A stretch of 64,000 bases of DNA from Sphingomonas sp. (GCA_013001055.1 JABDNH010000014.1:186001-250000); one strand, 5' to 3'; shown: positions 41,601 through 49,295, numbered from the stretch's first letter. Program-made: numbers and translations. The notes: a model not told the origin generated them from the letters alone.

Positions 41601-41860
41601 TCGGGCGACGAGAAGTTATCGCGACGGATACGCGAGCCGGTGATGACAATGTCCGGGCCGCTTGCCTCTTCGACAACAGCCGCCGGACCAGTGTCTTCTA
41701 GCGCCGTTTCATCGGTGGCCGCTTCGCAATCGGCGCGCGCTTCGAGATCTTCAATCGTTTCACAATCGACATCCTGCGCCATGGCAGGCGTGCTAAACAA
41801 CGCAAGGCCGACCGCCGCTAGCGACGTACCGGACAGCGCTTTCACATGGGTAATGCGCAT
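38678..41860 (-). CDS. TonB-dependent outer-membrane receptor
   Basis: This is a ligand-gated outer-membrane transporter of 1060 residues powered by TonB-ExbBD. The signal peptide MRITHVKALSGTSLAAVGLA ends at AMA-QDV. An acidic segment with two cysteines precedes a TonB-box-like DIVITGSRIRR. The plug domain contains LSLRGIGAQRTLILLNGRR and VEILKTGASSVYGSDAIAGV, and a long barrel ends with the aromatic RMFIQARLRF. The ATG at 41860 follows AAAGGG. No sugar, siderophore or peptide gene sits beside it, so the substrate is not predictable. The long extracellular loops and Asp/Asn content resemble the Sphingomonadales oar-like receptors. A terminator follows. Confidence 0.94.
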   Translation of the reverse strand: MRITHVKALSGTSLAAVGLALFSTPAMAQDVDCETIEDLEARADCEAATDETALEDTGPAAVVEEASGPDIVITGSRIRRDNFSSPDPILVIDPGQSLVEGDIETAEILQQSPLAAGSTQITSALSSNFVTNGGPGAQTLSLRGIGAQRTLILLNGRRAGPAGTRGAVSSFDLNVIPSAAIGSVEILKTGASSVYGSDAIAGVVNLITNTEFDGLDLRAFTSLTQEGGGDTYNVSALYGKTFDRGHFQVGADYFKRDALRRADRQFLECSEDYLFTEPNQQGQRADLIDPRSGQPTCGNTFGPLLRVIDFPFLFGFEGSTPYYDPASADIQYNDAGDRFDEFLNPVGGEAPNFYEINLFGRTNAENPTYIYNSEALINDKSTDSLQATVFPDTERYTIFADGAYEVSGGVELFVEGLYNNRKTANVSERQLFFGQYGADAFITPLLFGAAPQGDPVTSLRGDVYYLPVVAILWGQEQEVDYYRGVGGVRGNFADMGATGWLENAYYEGYFQYSKSEGRYEFDQIAQDAVDIFEERQEACAPGQVSSYFGNPCVDIDFASSRVLNGEFTPEEEQLLFWVATGQTDYSQKTAEFIFGNELFNLPGGPVAVVLGAHYREDKIDDVPDQATVDGQGWGFTSATRTAGKLQSYELFGETELPLISGEPGFEELTLSAAARVTWNEATRIDGVSYSEDGNWTYKLGANYAPVDFLRFRGSYGTSYRAPSLFEFFLGDQSGFGFPNDPCEDYGNPDTDAVVAQRCANEGIDPDFVYQSSAEIFSTGGIELGLESETSTAWSLSAIFQPNGWFWDGFDMSVAVDYINIEVENQIDQLGAAFIVAQCYNPELPEGNVFCSAFTRAPSNLDPSQLGQLEFVDNPYVNIASQRNEALDLTGRFSQDLGDLGTLTGLAQMTWQLNDELEIIEGNIIDNNGEVGDPHWVGDFNLAWALDGFALNWGIDVIGGTNDEQDVLDAFGDICPFSNLRQTAVCPVYDLAERFYHSVSVQVDATENIQITAGMSNIFNTDPPRVSGAFSVIGAFGLAPTSGTYYDYLGRRMFIQARLRF

Positions 41861-41945
41861 AAAATGAGCCCTTTGATTAAATGGAAAACCTATTCCCGGA
41901 AGCCATGCATAGAGAGCGAGACGCAAATTGGAACGCTTGAGCGTG

Positions 41946-41968
41946 ATTTGAACGTCAAATGAACGTCA
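41946..41968 (-). promoter_or_regulatory. Direct repeat and dyad upstream of the TonB receptor
   Basis: TGAACGTCA occurs at 41949-41957 and 41960-41968, an 11-bp repeat period. The first copy lies within the dyad ATTTGA-ACG-TCAAAT (41946-41960). It is 86-108 bp ahead of the receptor start codon, a likely regulator-binding position. Function inferred only. Confidence 0.4.
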
Positions 41969-42067
41969 GGTGTCGCATCGCTGCAACAGTGGGCTCAACT
42001 CCCTCGACGAGAAGGATTTTTCGTCAGATTAATGTGGATCAATCCTCGTCGGGCCGGTGCACCCTCG

Positions 42068-42110
42068 AAATGAAAACGGCCAGCGGCCCCTTTCGTAGGA
42101 CCGCTGGCCG
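42068..42110 (-). terminator. Intrinsic terminator of ahcY
   Basis: CGGCCAGCGG at 42077-42086 pairs with CCGCTGGCCG at 42101-42110. On the minus strand the stem is followed by TTTTCATTT. It lies 22 bp after the ahcY stop. Confidence 0.88.
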
Positions 42111-42131
42111 CCAATCTTCAAGGTTCAAGAC

Positions 42132-43517
42132 CTAGTAGCGGTAGTGCTCCGGCTTGTAAGGACCGGCCTGATCGACGCCGATATAATCGGCCTGCTCTTC
42201 AGACAGTTTCGACAGCTGCACGTTGAGCTTGGCAAGGTGCAATTCGGCAACCTTTTCGTCGAGATGCTTGGGCAGCACATGGACATCGTTTTCGTACTGC
42301 TCGCCGCGCTGGTAGAGTTCGATCTGGGCCAGAACCTGGTTTGTGAAGCTGGCGCTCATCACGAAGCTCGGGTGGCCCGTAGCGTTACCCAGGTTCAGCA
42401 GGCGACCCTTCGACAGCAGCAAGATGCGCTTGCCATCGGGGAATTCGATCATGTCGACCTGCGGCTTGATCTCGGTCCATTTGAAGTTCTCGAGCGCCTC
42501 GACCTGGATCTCGTTGTCAAAGTGGCCGATATTGCCGACGATCGCCATGTCCTTCATGTCGCGCATGTGATCGACGGTTATGACGTCCTTGTTACCTGTC
42601 GTGGTGACGAAGATGTCAGCGCGTTTGACGCCCTCTTCCATCGTCACGACTTCAAAGCCGTCCATCGCTGCCTGCAGCGCGCAGATCGGATCGATTTCGG
42701 TAACCATGACACGCGCGCCGGCACCGGCGAGCGAGGCCGCCGAGCCCTTGCCGACATCGCCGTATCCAGCAACGAGCGCCACCTTGCCGGCCATCATCAC
42801 GTCGGTGCCGCGACGGATCCCGTCGACGAGGCTTTCCTTGCAGCCATACTTGTTGTCGAACTTCGACTTGGTAACGCTATCGTTGACGTTGATCGCCGGA
42901 AACGGAAGCAAGCCTTTCTTGGCGAGCTGATAGAGGCGATTGACGCCCGTCGTCGTTTCTTCTGAAACGCCCTTCACATTCTTGACCGTTTCGGTGAGGT
43001 AGCCCGGCTTCTTTTCGATGAAAGCCTTCAATGCCTTATGGAATTCGCGCTCTTCCTCGTTGGTCGGGGCGGGCATTTCCTCGCCCGCCTCGATGCGCGC
43101 GCCCCACAGTGCGAACATAGTAGCATCGCCGCCATCATCGAGGATCATGTTTGCGGTTTCATCGCCCCAGTCGAAGGTGCGACCGACATAGTCCCAATAT
43201 TCCGCGAGCGTCTCGCCTTTGACGGCGAATACCGGAATATCCTGCGCGGCAATCGCGGCTGCCGCATGGTCCTGGGTCGAATAGATATTGCAGGTCGTCC
43301 AGCGCACGTCGGCGCCAAGATCGCGCAGCGTTTCGATGAGGACCGCGGTCTGGATCGTCATGTGCAGCGAACCGGTGATGCGCGCACCCTTCAGGGGCTG
43401 CTTGTCGCCATATTCTTCGCGCAGCGCCATCAGGCCCGGCATTTCGGTTTCGGCGATTTCGATTTCCTTGCGCCCATAATCGGCGAGCGCGATGTCCTTG
43501 ACGATATAATCGGTCAC
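42132..43517 (-). CDS. ahcY: S-adenosylhomocysteine hydrolase
   Basis: AhcY splits S-adenosylhomocysteine into adenosine and homocysteine and so relieves product inhibition of methyltransferases. The 461-residue protein has the substrate region [20 protein letters not shown], the catalytic region [20 protein letters not shown], the NAD-binding [20 protein letters not shown], and the C-terminal KPEHYRY that reaches into the neighbouring subunit. The start is taken as GTG at 43517, preceded by GGAG; this matches the family N terminus ([13 protein letters not shown]). A longer in-frame ATG lies in a hairpin region and is unlikely. The gene ends in an intrinsic terminator. Confidence 0.97.
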   Translation of the reverse strand: MTDYIVKDIALADYGRKEIEIAETEMPGLMALREEYGDKQPLKGARITGSLHMTIQTAVLIETLRDLGADVRWTTCNIYSTQDHAAAAIAAQDIPVFAVKGETLAEYWDYVGRTFDWGDETANMILDDGGDATMFALWGARIEAGEEMPAPTNEEEREFHKALKAFIEKKPGYLTETVKNVKGVSEETTTGVNRLYQLAKKGLLPFPAINVNDSVTKSKFDNKYGCKESLVDGIRRGTDVMMAGKVALVAGYGDVGKGSAASLAGAGARVMVTEIDPICALQAAMDGFEVVTMEEGVKRADIFVTTTGNKDVITVDHMRDMKDMAIVGNIGHFDNEIQVEALENFKWTEIKPQVDMIEFPDGKRILLLSKGRLLNLGNATGHPSFVMSASFTNQVLAQIELYQRGEQYENDVHVLPKHLDEKVAELHLAKLNVQLSKLSEEQADYIGVDQAGPYKPEHYRY

Positions 43518-43551
43518 GTACGTTTCTCCACTGGGGGGATGATTGTTCGCC

Positions 43552-43574
43552 GCGCGCCCTAGCGCAGGGCGCGC
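43552..43574 (-). other. Perfect 9-bp hairpin in the ahcY leader
   Basis: GCGCGCCCT at 43552-43560 and AGGGCGCGC at 43566-43574 form a perfect stem with a 5-nt loop, between the AlgH/YqgE stop and the ahcY GTG. No T-run follows on either strand. It could be a transcript end, a processing site or a leader structure. It does not resemble the known SAH riboswitch layout. Confidence 0.5.
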
Positions 43575-43592
43575 CACGTTGCAATCGGCGTG

Positions 43593-44159
43593 TCAGGCAG
43601 CGCCGGTTTGGCCAACCAGCAGTGCCGGATCGATGCCTTGCGACCGATAGGCGGCGGCCCAGCGATCCTTGGTCGGCATGTCGAACAGGATGCTCTCGTC
43701 GCACGGTGCGGCAAACCAGCCATGACGTGTCATTTCTTCATCGAGCTGGCCTTCGGACCAGCCCGCATAGCCCAATGACACGACATATTTGCTCGGCCCT
43801 TCATCATGCGCGATCGCCTTCAATATATCGAGCGTCCCGGTCAGATTGCACAAATCCGATATCTGCACGGTGTCCTGCCCCGACCAGTCGGTCGAATGGA
43901 GGACGAAGCCTCTGCCCGGCTCGACCGGACCGCCATGGTGGATTGGAACGTGCGGACATTCGGGGGCATTGATCTTCAGTTGACGCAGCAAGTGCTTGAG
44001 GCTCAGCGACCCCCGCAGCGACCCTACTCCGATCCCGAGCGCGCCGTCTTCAGCGTGCGCTGCCAAGACGATGACGGCTTGCGCAAAACGCGGGTCGCCC
44101 ATGCCCGGCATGGCGAGCAGGAATTGGCCGGTGAGAAAAGGGGGCGCGTCCATGCGCAT
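43593..44159 (-). CDS. YqgE/AlgH family protein (UPF0301)
   Basis: This 188-residue protein has the family fingerprint: GQFLLAMPGMGDPRFAQAVI at the N terminus, GALGIGVGS in place of the usual GAxGLVIN-type loop, VPIHHGGPVEPGRGFVLH, and the C-terminal KYVVSLGYAGWSEGQLDEEM. The family was linked to alginate regulation in Pseudomonas, but its molecular role is unresolved. No alginate genes are nearby. ATGs at 44159 and 44153 are both possible. It is divergent from the peroxiredoxin gene. Confidence 0.93.
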   Translation of the reverse strand: MRMDAPPFLTGQFLLAMPGMGDPRFAQAVIVLAAHAEDGALGIGVGSLRGSLSLKHLLRQLKINAPECPHVPIHHGGPVEPGRGFVLHSTDWSGQDTVQISDLCNLTGTLDILKAIAHDEGPSKYVVSLGYAGWSEGQLDEEMTRHGWFAAPCDESILFDMPTKDRWAAAYRSQGIDPALLVGQTGAA

Positions 44160-44171
44160 ACAGTGGAGGGC

Positions 44172-44220
44172 GGAACAAGCGCCCGCAAGCCTTGTTGCGC
44201 TGACAGGAGCTTCCTATCTG
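44172..44220 (+). promoter_or_regulatory. Two overlapping candidate promoters of the peroxiredoxin gene
   Basis: A sigma-70-like pair, TTGTTG at 44192-44197 and TATCTG at 44215-44220, has a 17-bp spacer. An EcfG-like pair, GGAAC at 44172-44176 with TGTT at 44193-44196, has a 16-bp spacer and one mismatch in the -10 (CGTT expected). Either would give a short leader to the peroxiredoxin gene. Confidence 0.35.
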
Positions 44221-44246
44221 GCAGCCACACCCAAAGGAGATTCATG

Positions 44247-44726
44247 ATGACGATCAAGGTTGGCGACAAACTTCCCGACGTGCAGCTGACGCTGGCGACC
44301 GACGACGGCCCCGTGCCGGTGCAGAGCCGTGATTATTTTGCCGGGCAGAAGGTGGCGCTGTTCGCTGTCCCGGGCGCCTTCACGCCGACCTGTTCCGCGC
44401 GCCATCTGCCGAGTTACGTCGAGAAGGCGGACGAGCTGAAGGGCAAGGGCGTCGACAAGATCGTGGGCACCAGCGTCAACGATGCCTTCGTCATGAACGC
44501 CTGGAACAAGTCGCAAGGCAGCGAGGACATTGAAATGCTCGCCGACGGCAATGGTGCCTTTGCCGAGGCGCTGGGTCTAACCATGGATGCATCGGGCTTC
44601 GGAATGGGCCAACGTTCGCAGCGTTATTCGATGATCGTCGACGACGGCGTCGTCACCGAACTCAACGTCGAGGCACCGGGCGATTATTCGGTGTCCGGCG
44701 CCGAAACGATGCTGCAGCAGCTCTAG
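44247..44726 (+). CDS. Peroxiredoxin, Prx5 type
   Basis: This thiol peroxidase reduces hydrogen peroxide and organic peroxides. The 159-residue protein has the Prx5-type active site PGAFTPTCSARHLPSY with peroxidatic Cys49. Further conserved parts are KIVGTSVNDAFVMNAWNKSQ, LADGNGAFAEALGL and RSQRYSMIVDDGVV. No second conserved cysteine is obvious, so it probably uses glutaredoxin or glutathione. AAGGAG at 44234-44239 is seven bases from the ATG at 44247; the ATG three bases earlier is also possible. Frames further upstream run antisense through the AlgH/YqgE gene. It is divergent from that gene. Confidence 0.95.
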   Translation: MTIKVGDKLPDVQLTLATDDGPVPVQSRDYFAGQKVALFAVPGAFTPTCSARHLPSYVEKADELKGKGVDKIVGTSVNDAFVMNAWNKSQGSEDIEMLADGNGAFAEALGLTMDASGFGMGQRSQRYSMIVDDGVVTELNVEAPGDYSVSGAETMLQQL

Positions 44727-44821
44727 TCTTCGCCGAACCGTGACGGGGACGCGACCAGTCATGGCACCGCGCCCCACCTTCCTTCGTTGGTGGGACAACA
44801 CTATATTCGATGGAGACTGAT

Positions 44822-45139
44822 ATGACGAAACAGATCGACGACACGCAGCAGGGCAAGATCAAGCAGGCCCAGTCCAACCTGGAACAGCGTGAAGACATGC
44901 TCGGCAAGGGCTATCGCACGATCCGCGACAACCCCAAGACCAGCGCTGCGATTGGTGCCGGTGTAGTCGCTGCCGCTGCCGGTGGTGCCTTCCTTCTCAA
45001 CCGAAAGGGCAAGATCGGCACTGCGACCGGCCACGCCTCGACGAACGATGAAATCGCCAACGAAGTGAGCGAAATGAACGAAGACGCCGTGAGCAAGCTC
45101 AACCAGAAAGAAATCAAGTCGGGTTCGGTCGCCTACTAA
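44822..45139 (+). CDS. Small membrane-anchored protein
   Basis: The 105-residue protein has a charged N-terminal helix (KIKQAQSNLEQREDMLGKG), a Gly/Ala-rich hydrophobic segment AAIGAGVVAAAAGGAFLL followed by NRKGK, and an acidic, Asn-rich C-terminal tail. The layout recalls YqjD/ElaB-type membrane-anchored stress proteins, without clear homology. Its membrane segment is similar to that of the 46-residue protein at 31057-31197. GGAG six bases before the ATG at 44822 decides the start. The gene is closed by a strong terminator. A stress-related role is inference. Confidence 0.78.
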   Translation: MTKQIDDTQQGKIKQAQSNLEQREDMLGKGYRTIRDNPKTSAAIGAGVVAAAAGGAFLLNRKGKIGTATGHASTNDEIANEVSEMNEDAVSKLNQKEIKSGSVAY

Positions 45140-45163
45140 AGCGACTTAGCCGATGACGAAAAA

Positions 45164-45191
45164 GGGCTCCCGTCACCGGGAGCCCTTTTTT
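45164..45191 (+). terminator. Bidirectional intrinsic terminator
   Basis: GGGCTCCCG-TCAC-CGGGAGCCC is a perfect 9-bp stem followed by TTTTTT on the plus strand. On the minus strand it is followed by TTTTTCGTC. It serves both the small membrane protein gene and the convergent M2 peptidase gene. Confidence 0.93.
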
Positions 45192-45208
45192 GTTGCGCGG
45201 CGAAAGTC

Positions 45209-47071
45209 TTACGCTTCCGGCCAGCTGCAGTTCTTGCCCTGGTTCTGCTCCTTGAGCCAAGCCTGTAGCGGCGCAAAATATTCGACCATGGCGTCGGCCG
45301 ACATTTCGCGCGTGCCGATAAAGGCTTCGAGAGCATCGGGCCACGGCTTGGACGCGCCCATCTCGAGCATGTTATTCAGCTTCGTGCCGACTTCCTCGTT
45401 GCCGTAGAAGCTGCAGCGATGCAGCGGGCCATCCCAGCCTGCGGTCTCGCATGCCGCCTTGTAGAATTGGAACTGGAGGATGTGCGCGAGGAAATAGCGC
45501 GCATAGGGCGTGTTGCCCGGGATGTGATATTTTGCACCCGGATCGAACGCGTCTGCCGGGCGATCGACCGGCGGCGTCACGCCTTGATACTGCTGCTTCA
45601 GCGAAACCCAGGCGTCGTTATATTCGTCTGGCGTGATCGACCCGTCGAAGACACCCCAGCGCCACTTGTCGACCAGCAGGCCGAACGGCAGGAAGGCGAC
45701 CTTGTCCATTGCCTGGTTAAGCAACAGCCCGATATCCTTGTCGGCGCTCGGCACCTTGTCTGCATCGAGCAGGCCGATCTGTACCAGATATTCGGGAGTC
45801 ACTGACAGCGCGATGAAGTCCCCGATGGCTTCATGGAAGCCATCATTGGCACCATTGAGGTAAAAATAGCTCTTCTGGTTGTAAGCGCGCTGGTAGTAGT
45901 TGTGACCGAGTTCGTGGTGCATGGTGACGAAATCGTCGGCATTCACCTTGGTGCACATCTTGATGCGCAGGTCATCGACATTATCGATATTCCAGGCCGA
46001 GGCGTGGCAGACGACTTCACGGCCTTCGGGACGCACGATCTGCGACTTGGTCCAGAAGCTTTCGGGCAGCGGGTCGAGACCGAGCGACGTATAGAACCGC
46101 TCCGAGATCCGCGCGATGCCTTCTGCATCGACATTGTTGGAAACGAGAAGATCGGTCAGGTCGTAGCCGATATCGCCTGCGCCTTCAGGTGCGACGAGCG
46201 GATAGACGTTACCCCAGCCTTGCGCCCACATGTTGCCGAGCAGGTCGGCGCGAATATAGCCTTCGTCGGGCTGGATTTCTTCGCCATAATAATCGGAAAT
46301 CCCGCTGCGGACATAGCAGTGCAAGTCTTCGTAGAGCGGCTTCACTTCGCCCCACAGGCGGTCGTACATCGCGCTGAATTCTTCGGGCGACATGTCATAG
46401 CCCGAGCGCCACATGGCGCCGGTATCGGCAAAGCCGAGTTCGCGCGCGCCCTCGTTGGCGATCTCGACCAGGCGCGCATAGTCGTCCTTCATCGGCGCGC
46501 CGACATTATCGTGCCAGCTGGCCCACAACTGGGCGAGTTCTTCGGGATTGCGATTGGTACCCATCATGGCTTCAGCATCGTTGCCCGGCACTTCCTCGCC
46601 GTTCAGCTCTGCTTTGCCGCGACCATATTGCGAATTGAGATCGGTGGCGATGGTATTGAGTTCGGCCGCTGCACCATCGGTGGTCGGCGCCGCCAGCGTC
46701 AGTCCGCCGCGCATGATGTTCAGCTTTCGCGCAGTGTCGTAATCGAGCCCTTCGACCTGCGCATAAGCAGCAGCCTTGGTCGCATATTCGACGCCGTTTT
46801 CGGTAGCGATCGTGCCGAAGTAAGCGGCGAGCTTATCAGTATCTTCGTTGATATAGGTCGAGTTCACCCAATAAGCGCGACCGGCGATGTCGGCGAATTC
46901 GAATGCCTCGGCCTCGACAGCGTCGACATAGGCTGTCGCCCCATCGGGCGTCAGCGGATATTCGAGACCCGCTTCCATTTCGGTATCGGGGTGAGCGGCA
47001 GCGAAAGCTACCGTGAACGGCGTAGCAATGGCCAGCGCCGCGAGCGATGCGGAAATTTTCAGATTTTTCAT
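45209..47071 (-). CDS. M2 family metallopeptidase (ACE-like peptidyl-dipeptidase)
   Basis: This is a zinc peptidase of the angiotensin-converting-enzyme family, which removes C-terminal dipeptides. The zinc site is MHHELGHNYYQ, with His386, Glu387 and His390, and the third ligand Glu414 lies in GFHEAIGD. ACE landmarks such as GNMWAQGWGNVYPL and KYHIPGNTPYARYFLAHILQ are present. The signal peptide [20 protein letters not shown] predicts export to the periplasm. Six or more cysteines in the second half could form disulfides. The ATG at 47071 follows AGAGGT. The length of 620 residues suits a single-domain bacterial ACE. Likely role: peptide nutrient processing. Confidence 0.95.
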   Translation of the reverse strand: MKNLKISASLAALAIATPFTVAFAAAHPDTEMEAGLEYPLTPDGATAYVDAVEAEAFEFADIAGRAYWVNSTYINEDTDKLAAYFGTIATENGVEYATKAAAYAQVEGLDYDTARKLNIMRGGLTLAAPTTDGAAAELNTIATDLNSQYGRGKAELNGEEVPGNDAEAMMGTNRNPEELAQLWASWHDNVGAPMKDDYARLVEIANEGARELGFADTGAMWRSGYDMSPEEFSAMYDRLWGEVKPLYEDLHCYVRSGISDYYGEEIQPDEGYIRADLLGNMWAQGWGNVYPLVAPEGAGDIGYDLTDLLVSNNVDAEGIARISERFYTSLGLDPLPESFWTKSQIVRPEGREVVCHASAWNIDNVDDLRIKMCTKVNADDFVTMHHELGHNYYQRAYNQKSYFYLNGANDGFHEAIGDFIALSVTPEYLVQIGLLDADKVPSADKDIGLLLNQAMDKVAFLPFGLLVDKWRWGVFDGSITPDEYNDAWVSLKQQYQGVTPPVDRPADAFDPGAKYHIPGNTPYARYFLAHILQFQFYKAACETAGWDGPLHRCSFYGNEEVGTKLNNMLEMGASKPWPDALEAFIGTREMSADAMVEYFAPLQAWLKEQNQGKNCSWPEA

Positions 47072-47129
47072 AGGTGCACCTCTAAGCAAATACGACTTAA
47101 CGCCAACTGAAACGCTTGTTCGGCCGAAA

Positions 47130-47891
47130 TCAAGTCGGACGTGACAGGAATTTGGCGATCGACTGGCCCAACTCGCCATGAGTCACGCTACTCATATGCG
47201 TCCCCGGAATTTCGAACAGCTGCGCATCAGGGAGCGCATCGACCAGCGCCTGCGGATCGCCATTGTCGCGGTCCTCCACCCCGCACACCACGGCCGTCGG
47301 CATGGCGAAGGCATCGAGCCATTGCGCCTTGGCATCCGTGAAGCTTGGCAACATGTGGCGCGCCGCTTCGCGGTCGATCCGCATTGTCTTCATGAAGCTG
47401 ACGGCCATGAAGTCGGGATCGCCGCGTTTGGCGACATCAAAGCGGTCGACCGCACCAAGAAAGAATTGCTGGCGCTCTTCCCACCCGGTCAGTCCCGAAA
47501 GACCCATGCCGGCAAGAACGGCGCGGCGCGGCTGTAATCCCTGCCCGACCGCGTTCACCGTCGTTCGCGCGCCCAGCGAGAAGCCACCGAGGTCATATTC
47601 TCCAGGCAGCAGGCCGAGATGACTAATCAGCTCTTCGAGATCGCGCGCGAGAATGCCGTGCGGGTATGACGCGGCATCGCGCGGCGCCGCGCTTTGACCG
47701 TGAGCACGCAGGTCCGGCATGATGACGCGCAAACCCGCCGCCGCGATCGTCGCGGCATGGCCATATTTTATCCAGTTGGTGTCGGCATTGGAAAACAGGC
47801 CGTGGAGCAAGACGACCGGATCGCCCTCCCCGGTTTGGTGATAAGCGAGCTTGATGCCGTCGGAAGCGGTCCAGCGATGGGTTTCGATCAT
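47130..47891 (-). CDS. Alpha/beta hydrolase
   Basis: This 253-residue alpha/beta-fold hydrolase has the oxyanion-hole segment VVLLHGLFSNADTNW, the nucleophile elbow GGFSLGAR with Ser105, the probable acid in CGVEDRDNGDP and the catalytic His in IPGTHMSSV. There is no signal peptide. The ATG at 47891 matches the start of the hydrolase fold (MIETHRWTASDGIKLAY); frames further upstream run antisense through the dioxygenase gene. Substrate unknown; esterase or peptidase-like activity is possible. Confidence 0.9.
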   Translation of the reverse strand: MIETHRWTASDGIKLAYHQTGEGDPVVLLHGLFSNADTNWIKYGHAATIAAAGLRVIMPDLRAHGQSAAPRDAASYPHGILARDLEELISHLGLLPGEYDLGGFSLGARTTVNAVGQGLQPRRAVLAGMGLSGLTGWEERQQFFLGAVDRFDVAKRGDPDFMAVSFMKTMRIDREAARHMLPSFTDAKAQWLDAFAMPTAVVCGVEDRDNGDPQALVDALPDAQLFEIPGTHMSSVTHGELGQSIAKFLSRPT

Positions 47892-47939
47892 GCGGGGGTG
47901 CCTTGCATGGCGGCCTTCGCCTCGGCAAGAGAGTTCGCC

Positions 47940-48602
47940 ATGTATCGGATCATCAAAATTCTCGAGCCTTCGCAAATCGATCAGCTCAAGCAGATCGCGG
48001 CGTCGACCCAATTTGTCGACGGGCGCATTTCCAACCCCGCCAACACGGCCAAGCAGAACATGCAGCTGCACGACCCGCAGGCCTACCAGAAGTCATCGGA
48101 AATCGTGCGCAACGCCATGTTGCAATCGCCCGAGTTTCACGAATTCGCTTTCCCGACGGCAATGGCCCCGCCGCTGCTGACCAGATACGAGCCCGGGATG
48201 AAATATGGGGTGCATGGCGATGCCGCCTATATCCAGTTGCCCAAGGGCACGGTGCGTTCGGACCTGTCATGTACGGTGTTTCTGAACGACCCGGCGGAAT
48301 ATGAAGGCGGCGCGCTCAAGGTCTGGCTTGGCGAAGGATCGATGGAGTTCAAGCTGCAGCCCGGCGAGGCCATCGTCTATCCGTCGAACGCGCTGCATGA
48401 GGTGACCGAAGTCACCAAGGGCGAACGCCTTGTCGCGATCACATTTATCGAAAGCCGCGTGTCCGATCCGTTCCAGCGCCACATGCTGTTCGAGCTCGGC
48501 GAGATCGCCGCCCTAGAAGGCGACAAGATGGCCGAGGAAAACCACATGAAGCTGCGCTTCGTGCGCGAGAGCCTGTACCGGAAATGGTCGAGCCCGGGCT
48601 AG
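47940..48602 (+). CDS. Fe(II)/2-oxoglutarate-dependent PKHD-type hydroxylase (PiuC-like)
   Basis: This is a non-haem iron dioxygenase of 220 residues. The iron triad is visible as His92 and Asp94 in VHGDAAYIQLP and His153 in YPSNALHEVTEV. The 2-oxoglutarate-binding Arg163 follows in KGERLVAIT. The family fold includes RSDLSCTVFLNDPAEYEGGAL. PiuC/YbiX relatives often lie near TonB-dependent iron receptors, but here the receptor is 6 kb away and not adjacent. The ATG at 47940 is preceded by AGAGAG. It is divergent from the hydrolase and converges on the kappa-GST-like gene with a four-base overlap. Confidence 0.93.
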   Translation: MYRIIKILEPSQIDQLKQIAASTQFVDGRISNPANTAKQNMQLHDPQAYQKSSEIVRNAMLQSPEFHEFAFPTAMAPPLLTRYEPGMKYGVHGDAAYIQLPKGTVRSDLSCTVFLNDPAEYEGGALKVWLGEGSMEFKLQPGEAIVYPSNALHEVTEVTKGERLVAITFIESRVSDPFQRHMLFELGEIAALEGDKMAEENHMKLRFVRESLYRKWSSPG

Positions 48603-49243
48603 GCTTCGCGCAGGCCTGCCTGCTCCATTCGCCAGATGGCGACATCGATGCGATCCTGTCCGAAGAACGGCTCGCCGTCGAATACCAGCGTCGGAACGCC
48701 CCAGTGTCCCGCGGCGTCTAGCGCGGCTGCATTGGCCTCGATTTCGGCGTCGATCATCCTGGTGTCGCCCGCCACCTCGCGCTCGATCGTGGCAAGGTCG
48801 ACATTGGCGCGGGCCGACGCCTGCGCCAGGTGGTCGCCTTCGTTCCATCCCTTGGCGCCGCCCCAGATCAACCGGCCAACCTCATCGGCGAAGGCCAGCC
48901 CCTTGCCCTTGCGCGCCGCCGCCTGGCCGAGCCGGGTCAGACGGTAGATATGCGGCTGCTCCTCGGCGACTTCGCGCGTTTCGAGATCCTGCACAATTGG
49001 ATCGGGTTCGGGCAATCCGAAAGGTAGATTGTGATAGACCGCGAGCCGGCCGACATCGAGAATCGTGTATCGGATCCAGTTTGGGTCCTTGAGTTCGAAA
49101 AATTCGGGATCGCGAACCGCCAGCGGCAAAACGGGGCGAAACTTGATATCGATATTGAAGTTGTCGTGGAGCTGCCGATAACGCTTGGTCGCAAGATAGC
49201 TGTACGGACTTCTGAAAGACCAGAACAGATCGGCTTCGAGCAT
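48599..49243 (-). CDS. 2-hydroxychromene-2-carboxylate isomerase / kappa-class GST-like protein
   Basis: This 214-residue protein has the DsbA-like fold of the kappa glutathione transferase family. The N-terminal active-site region is LFWSFRSPYSYLATKRY, with serines in place of the redox CxxC. The C-terminal thioredoxin-fold part has GHWGVPTLVFDGEPFFGQDR. Known members isomerise 2-hydroxychromene-2-carboxylate in naphthalene degradation or conjugate glutathione. No aromatic-degradation genes are nearby, so the substrate is open. Confidence 0.9.
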   Translation of the reverse strand: MLEADLFWSFRSPYSYLATKRYRQLHDNFNIDIKFRPVLPLAVRDPEFFELKDPNWIRYTILDVGRLAVYHNLPFGLPEPDPIVQDLETREVAEEQPHIYRLTRLGQAAARKGKGLAFADEVGRLIWGGAKGWNEGDHLAQASARANVDLATIEREVAGDTRMIDAEIEANAAALDAAGHWGVPTLVFDGEPFFGQDRIDVAIWRMEQAGLREA

Positions 49244-49295
49244 GGCGGCATTATCCCTTCATCGGGGGACAAGCCTATGGCAATCTTACGCTATA

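Noticed and set aside
43518-43592. SAH riboswitch ahead of ahcY
   Set aside because: Only one simple hairpin is seen in 75 bp. The multi-stem layout and conserved core of SAH riboswitches are not recognisable.
45833-47110. Plus-strand 425-codon frame opposite the M2 peptidase
   Set aside because: Antisense shadow; the peptidase frame has the intact HELGH zinc site.
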